Of a DNA stretch of 64,000 nucleotides, positions 41,505 to 49,891 are shown piece after piece. Under the pieces are notes generated by a model, which worked only from the letters and a program-made list of their open reading frames with translations, was not told where the DNA came from and did not search any database. The position numbers and the translations under genes are program-made. The stretch lies in the NCBI GenBank assembly GCA_026005015.1, contig BPKG01000004.1, positions 186,001 through 250,000 of the forward strand. The letters run 5' to 3'. Source of the stretch: Burkholderiales bacterium. Lineage in GTDB: Bacteria > Pseudomonadota > Gammaproteobacteria > Burkholderiales > UBA6910. Every line of letters starts with the position of its first letter. Position 1 is the stretch's first letter.

Positions 41505-43398
41505 ATGATCAACAACCCAAAGACCGCTCTTGCGATCGCCCACGACGTGGTGGCCTGCGGCGCGGCCTGGGTGCTGGCGTACCTGCTCAGGCTCAACCTG
41601 GACCACACCGACCCCCTCTTCGCCGGCGCCTGGAAGACCCTGCCCTGGGTGGTCCCGACCCAGGCGGCCGTGTTCCTGGCCTTCGGCCTCTACCGCGGGA
41701 TCTGGCGCTACGCGAGTCTCCCGGATCTCAAGCGCATCGTGCTGGCGGCCTTCGTCGCCACCATGGCGACCGCGCTGGTGCTCAAGCTCCTTCAGGTCCC
41801 CGTGGTCGTCCCCCGCTCGGTCTTCATCCTCGATCCGATCCTGCTCGTCATGCTGATGGGGGGAAGCCGGCTCGCCTACCGGACATGGAAGGAGCGGCGG
41901 CTCTTGAGCCTGAACGCTCTCGAGGCCCAGCCAGTGCTGGTGCTGGGTGCCGGCGACGCGGGCGCGAGCCTGGCGAAAGCGCTGGCGAGAAGCGCCGAAT
42001 GGCGGGTGGTGGGATTCCTGGACGACGATTCGGGCAAACACGGGCGGCAGGTACACGGGCTGCCCGTGCTCGGACCCATCGAAGCGCTCGCACGCTACGC
42101 CGCCCGCTACGACGTCAAGCACGCGATCGTGGCGCTGCCTTCCGCCTCCCATGCGGTCCGGCGCCGGGCGGTCGAGGTGGCCACCCGCGCGGGCCTGCGT
42201 GCGCTGACGGTGCCTTCTTTCGACGACCTGGTGAGCGGGCGCGTCAGCGTCTCCTCGATCCGGCAGGTGGAATTGGACGACCTGCTGGGGCGGGACCCGG
42301 TCATGCTGGATGCAGCCGGGCTGCGCGAGTGGCTGAGCGGGCGGACCGTGCTGGTGACCGGCGCGGGGGGCTCCATCGGCGCCGAATTGTGCCGCCAGAT
42401 CGCCCGTTTCGCTCCGGCCAAGCTGGTCATGCTGGAGCTCAATGAGTTCGCCCTCTACCGGATGGAGCAGGAGTTCGCCGAGCGATTCAAGGACGTGCCC
42501 ACCGCGTGCCTGATCGGCGACGTGAAAAACCGCCAGCGCATGGAGCAGGTCCTCGACGAGTACCGCCCAGACGTGGTGTTCCACGCCGCCGCGTACAAGC
42601 ACGTGCCCCTCATGGAGGAGGAAAACGCCTGGGAGGCGGTGCAGAACAACGTCCTCGGCGCCCTGGTGACGGCCGAGACGTGCCGGGACCGGGGAGTCGG
42701 CAAGTTCGTCTTCGTCTCCACCGACAAGGCCGTGAACCCGGTCAACGTGATGGGGGCGACCAAGCGCCTCGCCGAGATGGTGTGCCAGGCGCTGCAGAGG
42801 CCCTCGCCCCTGACACCGGTCCCCCCGTGGCGAGGGGAAGACAGGCACGACCCAGTTCGTCATGGTGCGCTTCGGCAACGTGCTGGGCAGCGCGGGGAGC
42901 GTGATCCCCAAGTTCAAGGAGCAGATCGCCCGGGGCGGACCGGTGACGGTCACCCACCCGGAGATCACCCGCTACTTCATGTCGATTCCGGAGGCGTGCC
43001 AGCTCGTGCTGCAGGCGGGGCTCATGGGAAAGGGCGGGGAAATCTTCGTGCTGGACATGGGCGAGCCGGTCAAGATCGTGGACCTGGCCCGGGACCTCAT
43101 CCGCCTCTCCGGCTTCGCCGAGGACGAGATCAAGATCGAGTTCACGGGCCTGCGCCCCGGGGAGAAGCTGTACGAAGAACCCCTGGCGAGGGAGGAGGCC
43201 ACCCTGCCGACGCCCCACCCGAAGCTGCGCATCGCCCGGGCCCGCAGCGTGGATCCGGGCTGGCTCGACGAGCTGCGGGTGTGGCTCATGATTCCTCCCG
43301 TGAGCCCGGAAAAACTGCGTTCGGAGCTCGCCCGCTGGGTGCCGGAGTACCGGCCCAACGGGGAGGAGGACGCCGGTGTGGAGCGCGCCCGCGCGTGA
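41505..43398 (+). pseudogene. wbpM: WbpM/FlaA1-type nucleotide-sugar 4,6-dehydratase interrupted by a 46-bp insertion
   Basis: Membrane-anchored UDP-GlcNAc 4,6-dehydratase family (WbpM/CapD). About four N-terminal transmembrane segments are followed by a regulatory Rossmann domain (VLVLGAGDAGASLAKAL), the NAD site VLVTGAGGSIGAELCRQI, HAAAYKHVPLMEEE and VSTDKAVNPVNVMGATKRLAEM. After QALQ (42797) the frame is broken by 42798-42843, a CCCTCGCCCC/CGAGGGG palindrome. In another frame the rest follows perfectly ([22 protein letters not shown] to the end). Deleting exactly 46 bases restores the gene. Confidence 0.85.
42798..42843. repeat. 46-bp palindromic insertion inside wbpM (family C)
   Basis: CCCTCGCCCCTGACACCGG and CCCCCCGTGGCGAGGGGAAG with a complementary core. 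Read in reverse it resembles the intergenic elements at 2081 and 41281, sharing the CAGGGGCGAGGG type of end. Its length (46) is not a multiple of three, so it shifts the dehydratase frame. Confidence 0.75.
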
Positions 43399-43474
43399 AA
43401 GCGCCACGCCGCAGCGGGCGTCCCCAAGCGCACCTCGAAACAAGCGGGTCGGGATCGCCTTGATGGGACGAATG

Positions 43475-43500
43475 TGACCATGGTAATATGACCATGGTCA
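43475..43500. promoter_or_regulatory. Tandem TGACCATGGT sites upstream of Phd antitoxin
   Basis: TGACCATGGTAA (43475-43486) and TGACCATGGTCA (43489-43500) are two near-identical palindromes spaced 14 bases apart. They end 13 bases before the Phd ATG. Phd/YefM-type antitoxins bind paired palindromes in their own promoter, so this is a likely operator. Confidence 0.65.
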
Positions 43501-43513
43501 GATTGAATGCTTC

Positions 43514-43747
43514 ATGGGAAAAGTCGTCTCGAAGTCCAAGTTCAAGCCCAGGGCCCTTGAGCTGTTTCGCGAGGTTCAGGAAACGGGGGAGGAACTCATC
43601 ATCACCGATCACGGTCGTCCCGTCCTGAAAGTCGTGCCATACACGCCCAAGTCAGACGAGGGGCTCCTGCCGTTGCGCAATTCCGTCCTTAAGTACGAGC
43701 AACCCACTGAGCCGGTGGGCCTGGAAGACTGGGAATCGCTCGGGTGA
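43514..43747 (+). CDS. Phd/YefM-type antitoxin
   Basis: A 77-residue antitoxin: SKSKFKPRALELFREVQETGEELIITDHGRPVLKVVPY is the Phd/YefM DNA-binding half, and SVLKYEQPTEPVGLEDWESLG the toxin-binding tail. The paired palindromes at 43475 are its likely operator. Coupled to the PIN toxin (GTGA at 43744). Intact. Confidence 0.9.
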   Translation: MGKVVSKSKFKPRALELFREVQETGEELIITDHGRPVLKVVPYTPKSDEGLLPLRNSVLKYEQPTEPVGLEDWESLG

Positions 43748-44139
43748 TTCTCCTGGACACCCACGCCTGGGTATGGTGGGTGTCGGACCCTCGAGCACTT
43801 TCCAGGCGGGCCCGAATGCGGATCGACGAGGCGATAGAACGTTCGGGCGTTTACGTGTCGTGCATAAGCGCCTGGGAGGTCGCGATGCTCGTCTCACGGG
43901 ATCGCCTCAAACTCACCATGGCCGTGGAAGAATGGATCGGCAGATGCGAGGCGTTGCCGCAAGTGAAATTCGTCCCGGTCAGCAACGCGATCGCCGTGCG
44001 CTCGGTTCAACTGCCCGGTAGTTTTCACGCGGATCTGGCCGACCGCATTATCGTGGCCACCGCGCTCACCCTGGGCGCAACGGTCATTACGAAGGACGCT
44101 AGAATCCGTCGATATCCTCATGTCCGGTCCACGTGGTAG
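43744..44139 (+). CDS. VapC-type PIN ribonuclease toxin
   Basis: A 131-residue PIN protein with GTG start overlapping the antitoxin stop. Motifs are ILLDTHAWVWWVSDP, VSCISAWEVAMLVSRDRL, HADLADRIIVATALTLGATVITKDARI. The LDTHAWVWW start is typical of the Phd-partnered VapC class. Intact. It separates the broken wbpM from the O-antigen ligase gene. Confidence 0.9.
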   Translation: MILLDTHAWVWWVSDPRALSRRARMRIDEAIERSGVYVSCISAWEVAMLVSRDRLKLTMAVEEWIGRCEALPQVKFVPVSNAIAVRSVQLPGSFHADLADRIIVATALTLGATVITKDARIRRYPHVRSTW

Positions 44140-44211
44140 GCGCAGGGCGTTGGCACTGGATCCCAGGTCGGACCGCAGCGTTACCGAGGGGTTTTCCGGG
44201 GTAGGCGCTCC

Positions 44212-45474
44212 ATGACATCGGCAGAGCTGCCACCTGGGCGTATCCGCTGGCAAGACCGCGCCGAGACCGTCGCCCGATGGACAGCACTGGCGCTGGGCCT
44301 TTCGATCCCCATTTCCACTGCGCTCGACAACATTCTCCTGCCGCTGGTGATGCTCTTCTGGCTGGCGAGCGGCCGGTTTGCCGAGAAGTGGGCCCTCGTC
44401 CGGGGGAACCCGGTCGCGCTGCTGGCGATTCTGCTGTTCGCGTGGCTGGCGCTCGGCATGAGCTACGCCACCGTGCCGTTCGGAGAGCGCCTCGGGATGC
44501 TCAATAAGTATCGGGAGCTGCTGCTCATCCCGGTGCTGGTCCCCTTGTTCCGAACGCCACGGGAGCGGGAACTGGCATTGGCTTTCTTTGCCGCCGCCAT
44601 GGGCATCACGCTGCTCGCGTCCTATGGGATAGCGTTGGAAGCGCTTCCGTCGCTCATCTTGGCCGAAGGCATGCCCGGGAATCCGGTCGTCTTCAAGCGC
44701 CAGATCACGCACAACTTCTTCATGGCCTTCGCCGCGTTTCTTTTCGCCGTATGGGCGCTCGAGGCCAGGACGCCGGGCAAGCGCGTGATCTTCTGGACTG
44801 CCGCGCTGCTCGCGGCGACCAACGTGCTGTTCATGGTCCAGGGGCGCACCGGTTACGTGGTCATGGCCGCGCTCATCGCGCTGCTGTTCTTCGAGCGGCT
44901 GCGGCTCAAGGGCGTGATCGCCGCGGCGGTCCTGGTCGGCGTGCTCTTCACCGGCGCCTACGGGGTGTCCCAGAACTTCAAGAGCCGCATCGACCTGGCG
45001 GTGCAGGAGGCCATGGCCTGGCGGCCTGACGAGGCGCAGTCGAGCTCCATCGGCTGGCGGCTGGAATACTTGACGAACTCGGTGGCCGTCTTCGTCCGGC
45101 ATCCGATACTGGGCGTGGGCACCGGTGGCTTCCACCAAGCTTACGCCGAGCAGGTGGCCGGCACCGAGAAGGAACGCACGCACAATCCGCACAACGAGTA
45201 TCTGATGATCGCGGTGCAGGTGGGCCTGCCCGGCCTCGCGCTGCTTCTGCTGCTCTTCGGCACGCAACTCCACCTGGCCGCCCGGCTCCCCTGCGCGACC
45301 GACCGGATCCTGGCGCGGGGCGTCGCCCTCGCCATGGCCATCGGTTGCCTCTTCAACTCGTTCTTGCTGGATCACGCCGAGGGACTGTTCTACGCCTGGG
45401 CGAGCGGGATTCTGTTCAGCGCATTGGGACGACGCCCGCCGGGCGGCGCAGCGAACGCCGCTCAAGAGCCCTGA
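44212..45474 (+). CDS. waaL: O-antigen ligase (WaaL/Wzy_C family)
   Basis: An inner-membrane protein of 420 residues with about ten to twelve transmembrane segments. The large periplasmic loop carries GRTGYVVMAALIALL upstream, and HPILGVGTGGFHQAYAEQ then HNPHNEYLMIAVQVGLPGLALLLLLFG, the Wzy_C/WaaL signature. It should transfer the undecaprenyl-linked O-chain to lipid A core in the periplasm. A polymerase (Wzy) is an alternative, but with an ABC exporter in the cluster a ligase is more likely. Confidence 0.87.
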   Translation: MTSAELPPGRIRWQDRAETVARWTALALGLSIPISTALDNILLPLVMLFWLASGRFAEKWALVRGNPVALLAILLFAWLALGMSYATVPFGERLGMLNKYRELLLIPVLVPLFRTPRERELALAFFAAAMGITLLASYGIALEALPSLILAEGMPGNPVVFKRQITHNFFMAFAAFLFAVWALEARTPGKRVIFWTAALLAATNVLFMVQGRTGYVVMAALIALLFFERLRLKGVIAAAVLVGVLFTGAYGVSQNFKSRIDLAVQEAMAWRPDEAQSSSIGWRLEYLTNSVAVFVRHPILGVGTGGFHQAYAEQVAGTEKERTHNPHNEYLMIAVQVGLPGLALLLLLFGTQLHLAARLPCATDRILARGVALAMAIGCLFNSFLLDHAEGLFYAWASGILFSALGRRPPGGAANAAQEP

Positions 45475-45475
45475 A

Positions 45476-45508
45476 GGTGCGTTTCGGCTCCGCTCAACGC
45501 ACCCTACC
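45476..45508. repeat. GGTGCG...CGCACC palindromic repeat (family B)
   Basis: GGTGCGTTTCGGCTCCGCTC followed by AACGCACC, immediately after waaL and before the Phd antitoxin gene. Confidence 0.7.
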
Positions 45509-45562
45509 GCCTGCTCACGGTTCTGGCTTGACGGGCCCAATCGACAACGCCAGAATGGCCAT

Positions 45563-45862
45563 ATGAAAACCACCTCCGTCACGGAAGCCAAGAACCGGCT
45601 CAGCGCATTGTTGGAACTCGTAAAACACGGCGAGACGGTCCTGATCATGGACCGCGGCCGCCCAGTGGCGCGCCTGGAGCCCATCAGAGGATCCACAGCC
45701 GGTCACGAAGAGGCATGGATCGCCGAGCTGGAACGCGTCGGGATCGTGAGCCGCCCCAAGGCGCCGGTGAGCCGAGAACTTCTCAAGGCGCCGCCGCCTT
45801 CTTTGCCCAAAGGGCTCAGCGCCCTGCAAGCCTTGCTTGACGAACGCGAACAAAACCCGTGA
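45563..45862 (+). CDS. Phd/YefM-type antitoxin
   Basis: A 99-residue antitoxin: TSVTEAKNRLSALLELVKHGETVLIMDRGRPVARLEP is the Phd/YefM domain. A longer-than-usual C-terminal region (about residues 45-99) includes a helical tail (SLPKGLSALQALLDEREQ). It overlaps the PIN gene by GTGA. Intact. Confidence 0.88.
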   Translation: MKTTSVTEAKNRLSALLELVKHGETVLIMDRGRPVARLEPIRGSTAGHEEAWIAELERVGIVSRPKAPVSRELLKAPPPSLPKGLSALQALLDEREQNP

Positions 45863-46281
45863 AGTTCTGGGACAGTTCTGCGGTCATGCCGTTGTTGGTC
45901 AAGGAGCGCGCCACGGATTTTGTGACCTCGCTTCTGGAGCGCGATCCTTTGATGGCCGTGTGGTGGGGAACGGAGGTGGAATGCGTCTCCGCCTTGGCGC
46001 GGCTGGAACGATCTGGCGTGCCGATCGAGCCGTTGTCCCAGAGTTTCGAGCGCTTGCGGCATCTTGCCTCTGCATGGATAGAAGTGCGGCCGAGCGAGCT
46101 TCTGAGGGAGACGGCGAAACGTCTGTTGCGCGTTCATCCGTTGCGCCCGGCGGATTCGTTGCAATTGGCGGCGGCCGTGACCGTCCTGCGCAGCCGCTCG
46201 TCCAACGGTGATTTCGTTTGCCTGGACGCCCGCCTTTGCGCCGCCGCCCACCGGGAGGGCCTGAACATTCTCTCGGTTTGA
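45859..46281 (+). CDS. VapC-type PIN ribonuclease toxin
   Basis: A 140-residue PIN protein of the type starting KFWDSSAVMPLLVKERA. Other motifs are WWGTEVECVSALARLERSG (Glu), HPLRPADSLQLAAAVTVLR (Asp) and FVCLDARLCAAAHREGLNIL (Asp). GTG start at 45859. The pair separates waaL from the core glycosyltransferase gene. Intact. Confidence 0.9.
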   Translation: MKFWDSSAVMPLLVKERATDFVTSLLERDPLMAVWWGTEVECVSALARLERSGVPIEPLSQSFERLRHLASAWIEVRPSELLRETAKRLLRVHPLRPADSLQLAAAVTVLRSRSSNGDFVCLDARLCAAAHREGLNILSV

Positions 46282-46323
46282 CTCCGGCGCGCCGAACCGA
46301 TCGTTTCTCTTGCTCCGGCTACA

Positions 46324-47076
46324 TTGACCCTCTCCGTCATCGTCATCACCAAGAACGCCCAGGAGACCTTCGAGCGCTGCCTCGCCTCGGTCGCCTGGGC
46401 CGATGAGATCGTGGTGCTGGATTCAGGCAGCCGCGACGCCACGGTGGAGATCGCCCGGCGCTTCACCGACAAGGTCGAGGTCTCTCCCGACTGGCCCGGC
46501 TTCGGGCCTCAAAAGAACCGGGCCCTGGCGCGGGCCACCTGCGACTGGGTGTTGTCCCTCGATGCGGACGAGTGGGTGCCGGAAGACCTACGGCAGGAGA
46601 TCGAGCGAGCCCTTCAGGCTCCCGGCGACCGGGTCGCCTTCCGGATACCGCGGCTGTCCAGCTTCTGCGGCCGCTACATGCGCCATTCGGGCTGGTGGCC
46701 GGACTACGTGACGCGGCTTTTCAAGCGCGGAAGCGCCCGTTTCAGCGAGGACCTGGTCCACGAGCGGCTGCTCTGCGACGGCCCGGTGGGCACCTTGAAG
46801 CAGCCCCTGCGGCACGAGGCCATCCAAAACCTGGAGGAGATGCTGGAGAAGATGAACGCCTATTCCACCGCAGGAGCGCTCATGGCGCACCAGCGGGGCC
46901 GACGGGCGGGCCTGGCCACGGCCGTCGGGCATGGCCTCTGGACCTTCATCCGCACTTACTTTCTTCGGGCAGGCTTTCTGGACGGGAAGGAAGGCTTCAT
47001 GCTGGCCGTGTGCAACGCGGAAGGCGCGTACTACCGGTATGTCAAGCTCATGTTGCGTACGGACAAGCCGCGATGA
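46324..47076 (+). CDS. LPS core family 2 glycosyltransferase (WaaE/KdtX-like)
   Basis: A 250-residue GT2 enzyme. The N-terminus LSVIVITKNAQETFERCLASVAWADEIVVLDSGSRDAT is followed by LSLDADEWVPEDLRQEI (DxD) and RHSGWWPDYVTRLFKRGSARFSEDLVHERL, a pattern strong in WaaE/KdtX beta-1,4-glucosyltransferases of the LPS core. TTG start at 46324. Overlaps the next glycosyltransferase by four bases. Substrate inferred from family. Confidence 0.88.
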   Translation: MTLSVIVITKNAQETFERCLASVAWADEIVVLDSGSRDATVEIARRFTDKVEVSPDWPGFGPQKNRALARATCDWVLSLDADEWVPEDLRQEIERALQAPGDRVAFRIPRLSSFCGRYMRHSGWWPDYVTRLFKRGSARFSEDLVHERLLCDGPVGTLKQPLRHEAIQNLEEMLEKMNAYSTAGALMAHQRGRRAGLATAVGHGLWTFIRTYFLRAGFLDGKEGFMLAVCNAEGAYYRYVKLMLRTDKPR

Positions 47077-47894
47077 TGTCCATCGCCGTGATCGTGACCA
47101 CCTACAACCGGCCCGACGCTCTGGCGGCGGTCTTGGAAGGCTATGCGGCCCAGACCGACCAGGGGTTCGAGATGATCGTGGCCGACGACGGCTCGACCGA
47201 GGAAACGCGGCGGTTGGTGGAGGCCTACCGCGCCCGGGCCCCTTTCCCGGTCACCCACGTGTGGCAGGAGGACCGGGGCTTCCGGGCCGCAGCCATCCGC
47301 AACCGGGCGTTGGCGGCCACGGAGGCGGCGTACGTGATTTTCACCGATGGCGACTGCATACCGCTGCCGTCCTTCGTGGCACACCACCGGTCGCTCGCCG
47401 AGCGCGGCTGGTTCGCCGCGGGAAACCGCGTGTTGCTGTCCGAGGGTTTCACCGCGCGCGTGCTGCGGGAGCGGTTGCCGGTGCACACGTGGCGCTTCGG
47501 CCGGTGGTTGCAGGCGTGGCGGCGGGGCGACATCAACCGCCTGGCGCCCCTGGTGCCGCTTCCCCTGGGCGGCGCCTGGCGCAAGGGCGCGCCGCGCCGC
47601 TGGAAGGGCATCAAAACCTGCAACCTCGCTGCCTGGCGCGATGACCTGCTGCGGGTCAATGGCCTCGACGAGTCCTACTGCGGGTGGGGGCTCGAGGACT
47701 CGGACCTGGTGGTGCGGTTGATCCGCTCTGGCGTCCGTCATAAAAGCGCCCGCTTCGCCGCGCCGGTGCTGCATCTTTGGCATCGGGAAAATCCGCGGCA
47801 CACGCTGGAGGAAAACCAGCGGCGGCTGGCGGAAGTGCTGCGTTCGGACCGCGTCGCTGCGGCGGTGGGAATCCACCAGTATTTGCAACCATGA
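47073..47894 (+). CDS. Family 2 glycosyltransferase with C-terminal galactosyltransferase-like domain
   Basis: A 273-residue GT2 enzyme. The nucleotide site is AVIVTTYNRPDALAAVLEGYAAQT, the catalytic DxD lies in VIFTDGDCIPLPSFV, and the late block GIKTCNLAAWRDDLLRVNGLDESYCGWGLEDSDLVVRL is typical of the C-terminal Glyco_transf_7C-like domain. ATG at 47073 within the upstream stop. It probably adds a core hexose. Confidence 0.88.
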   Translation: MMSIAVIVTTYNRPDALAAVLEGYAAQTDQGFEMIVADDGSTEETRRLVEAYRARAPFPVTHVWQEDRGFRAAAIRNRALAATEAAYVIFTDGDCIPLPSFVAHHRSLAERGWFAAGNRVLLSEGFTARVLRERLPVHTWRFGRWLQAWRRGDINRLAPLVPLPLGGAWRKGAPRRWKGIKTCNLAAWRDDLLRVNGLDESYCGWGLEDSDLVVRLIRSGVRHKSARFAAPVLHLWHRENPRHTLEENQRRLAEVLRSDRVAAAVGIHQYLQP

Positions 47895-48037
47895 TGGCTT
47901 TAACGGCCGCGCCATCGGGCCCTCTCGCGTCGCCCCCCTTCCTCAGCGAACAGAGGCGTTTCTTCACCGCCGTGCTCAAGGAGGCGGCAGGGCGGACGCC
48001 GGGGTGGCCGCGGGACGCTATCCTCGGTTAGGCCTTC

Positions 48038-49135
48038 GTGCAGGCGCCGCGCCACGCCCTCGTCGTCGTCACCCGTCGCATCGGGGACGTGCTGCTCGCC
48101 ACTCCCCTGATCCGTTCCCTGAAGCGGGCATGGCCCGAGGCGCGGATCGATGCCCTGGTGTTCCGGGGCACGGAGGGGGTGCTGGCCGCGAACTCGGATA
48201 TCCATCGGGTGCTCGCCATCGCCGAACGCCCCGGGGCGACGGAGCACGCAAAGCTCTATGCCGGGCTCCTGCGGCGCTACGACATCGCGCTCTCGGTCCT
48301 CACCGGTGACCGGCCGACCTTGTATGCTTTCGCGGCGGGGCGCTGGCGGGCAGGGCTGCTCAATCCCCGCCCCAAAGAGGCGTGGAAACGACGGCTGCTT
48401 CACCGCTGGGTGGCCTTCGACGACCTGGATACCCACACGGTGCGGATGAACCTGAAGCTCGCGGAGCTGCTGGGCGTCGCCCCCGTGGCAGAAGTGGTGG
48501 TCGGTTGGACGGCCCGCGACGAAGCGCTCGTGCAGGAGCTGATTCCAGGCGCCGGTTCGGGTCGCTACGCGGTTCTGCATCCGTATCCCAAATTCAACTA
48601 CAAGCAATGGCGCGCCGCCGGGTGGGCGGAGCTGGCGGCCTGGCTCGACCGGCAGGGGCTGCGCGTCGTGCTGACCGGCAGCGCGGGCGCCGAGGAACAG
48701 GCGTACGTCGCGGCCATCGCCGAGAGGCTGCCTGGGGGAACGCTCAACCTGGCGGGGCGCTTGAGCCTCGCCATGCTGGGGCCCCTGCTCGCCGCCGCCG
48801 CCGTCTACGTGGGGCCCGACACCGCCACCACCCACATCGCCGCCGCCGTGGGCACGCCCACTGTGGCCTTGTTCGGCCCCTCGAACCCGATCAAGTGGGG
48901 GCCGTGGCCCAAGGGTCATCCGGCCGATCGAAACCCGTGGCAGCGGGTCGGAAGCCAGCGGGCGGGTAACGTCTTTCTCCTGCAAGGAATCAAGCACTGC
49001 GTGCCCTGCATGCTGGAGGGCTGCGACCGCCACGTGGAAAGCTTCAGCGATTGCCTCCAGGAGCTGCCCGCAAGCCGGGTGATCGAGGCGGTGGAGGCGC
49101 TGCTCGCGGAGCGCTCGACGCCTGCCGGGTTTTGA
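48038..49135 (+). CDS. Glycosyltransferase family 9 heptosyltransferase (WaaQ-like)
   Basis: A 365-residue GT9 protein. Motifs are VVTRRIGDVLLATPLIRSLKRAWPEARIDALV at the start, HPYPKFNYKQWRAAGWAELAAWL in the middle, and YVGPDTATTHIAAAVGTPTVALFGPSNPIKWGPWP at the donor site. It is closer to the heptosyltransferase III (WaaQ/RfaQ) group than to WaaF. A C-terminal cysteine-containing segment (KHCVPCMLEGCDRHVES) matches this group. The start is GTG at 48038. Confidence 0.88.
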   Translation: MQAPRHALVVVTRRIGDVLLATPLIRSLKRAWPEARIDALVFRGTEGVLAANSDIHRVLAIAERPGATEHAKLYAGLLRRYDIALSVLTGDRPTLYAFAAGRWRAGLLNPRPKEAWKRRLLHRWVAFDDLDTHTVRMNLKLAELLGVAPVAEVVVGWTARDEALVQELIPGAGSGRYAVLHPYPKFNYKQWRAAGWAELAAWLDRQGLRVVLTGSAGAEEQAYVAAIAERLPGGTLNLAGRLSLAMLGPLLAAAAVYVGPDTATTHIAAAVGTPTVALFGPSNPIKWGPWPKGHPADRNPWQRVGSQRAGNVFLLQGIKHCVPCMLEGCDRHVESFSDCLQELPASRVIEAVEALLAERSTPAGF

Positions 49136-49160
49136 CACGATTTCAGTGTAACACTATACT
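49132..49160 (+). promoter_or_regulatory. Sigma-70 promoter of the vapB gene
   Basis: TTGACA (49132-49137) and TATACT (49155-49160) with 17-base spacing lie eight bases before the ATG. An inverted repeat AGTGTAACACT lies between the boxes and may be the antitoxin operator. The -35 box lies just inside the 3' end of the heptosyltransferase gene. The transcript would have little or no leader. Confidence 0.7.
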
Positions 49161-49167
49161 CGTGCAT

Positions 49168-49398
49168 ATGAAAAACGTGACCATCACGCTGGATGAAGAA
49201 GTGGCCCAGTGGGCTCGGATCTGGGCGGCAAAGCATCACACAAGCGTCTCTCGCCTGGTTGGTGAGATGTTACGCAGGCGGATGCTCGAGGAAGAAGGCT
49301 ACGAAGCCGCCATGAAACAGTATCTCACCGCCAAACCCGTTCTACTGAAGCGGCAAGGGAAATATCCGTCGAGAGACGAACTGCATGAGCGGCGTTAG
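49168..49398 (+). CDS. Ribbon-helix-helix VapB-type antitoxin
   Basis: A 76-residue antitoxin: MKNVTITLDEEVAQWARIWAAKHHTSVSRLVGEML is the ribbon-helix-helix, and the tail ends KYPSRDELHERR. The tail resembles that of the decayed antitoxins at 7790 and 20112 (all end ELHER). Overlaps the toxin gene by 14 bases. A strong promoter lies just upstream. Intact. Confidence 0.9.
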   Translation: MKNVTITLDEEVAQWARIWAAKHHTSVSRLVGEMLRRRMLEEEGYEAAMKQYLTAKPVLLKRQGKYPSRDELHERR

Positions 49399-49840
49399 TT
49401 GTTTTGTCGATACCAACGTCTTAGTGTGCTTTCGTGACGCTTCGGAGCCCAAAAAACAAGCCAAAGCTGCCGCGTGGCTCGCAGCGTTGTGGCGAACCAA
49501 AGCAGGAAGAATCAGCACTCAGGTTCTAAGCGAATTCTATGTCACGGTCACTCAGCGCCTTAACCCCGGAATGAAGAAAGCGGTGGCAAGGGCCGACATG
49601 CGTAATCTGGCCGCCTGGCATCCGATCCCTGTGGACACCTCTGTCATTGAAGGCGCGTGGACAATCCAGGACCGTCATAAACTCTCGTGGTGGGACGCTT
49701 TGATCGTGGCCGCCGCCCAGAAGGCGAATTGTGCATACCTTTTGAGCGAGGACTTCCAAGACGCTCAAACGTTCGCCGGCGTACGAGTTGTCAATCCCTT
49801 CGCACACGAACCAGGGACGGTACTCGACCGCCTTCGGTAA
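49385..49840 (+). CDS. VapC-type PIN ribonuclease toxin
   Basis: A 151-residue PIN protein. CFVDTNVLVCFRDASEPKK carries the first Asp, ISTQVLSEFYVTVTQRL the Glu, and LSWWDALIVAAAQKANCAYLLSEDFQDAQTFAGVRVVNPF the remaining acids and typical C-terminus. The ends of the truncated toxin at 7674 resemble both termini of this protein. Intact, paired with the antitoxin at 49168. Confidence 0.92.
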   Translation: MSGVSCFVDTNVLVCFRDASEPKKQAKAAAWLAALWRTKAGRISTQVLSEFYVTVTQRLNPGMKKAVARADMRNLAAWHPIPVDTSVIEGAWTIQDRHKLSWWDALIVAAAQKANCAYLLSEDFQDAQTFAGVRVVNPFAHEPGTVLDRLR

Positions 49841-49891
49841 ATAAAGTGGTAGATCTCTGATCACCACCGAAAGCCCGGGCGAACCCGGAGA

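Noticed and set aside
47895-48037. Small ORF between the second core glycosyltransferase and the heptosyltransferase
   Set aside because: The open frame has no recognisable features and most of a longer version overlaps the glycosyltransferase gene in another frame; treated as intergenic.
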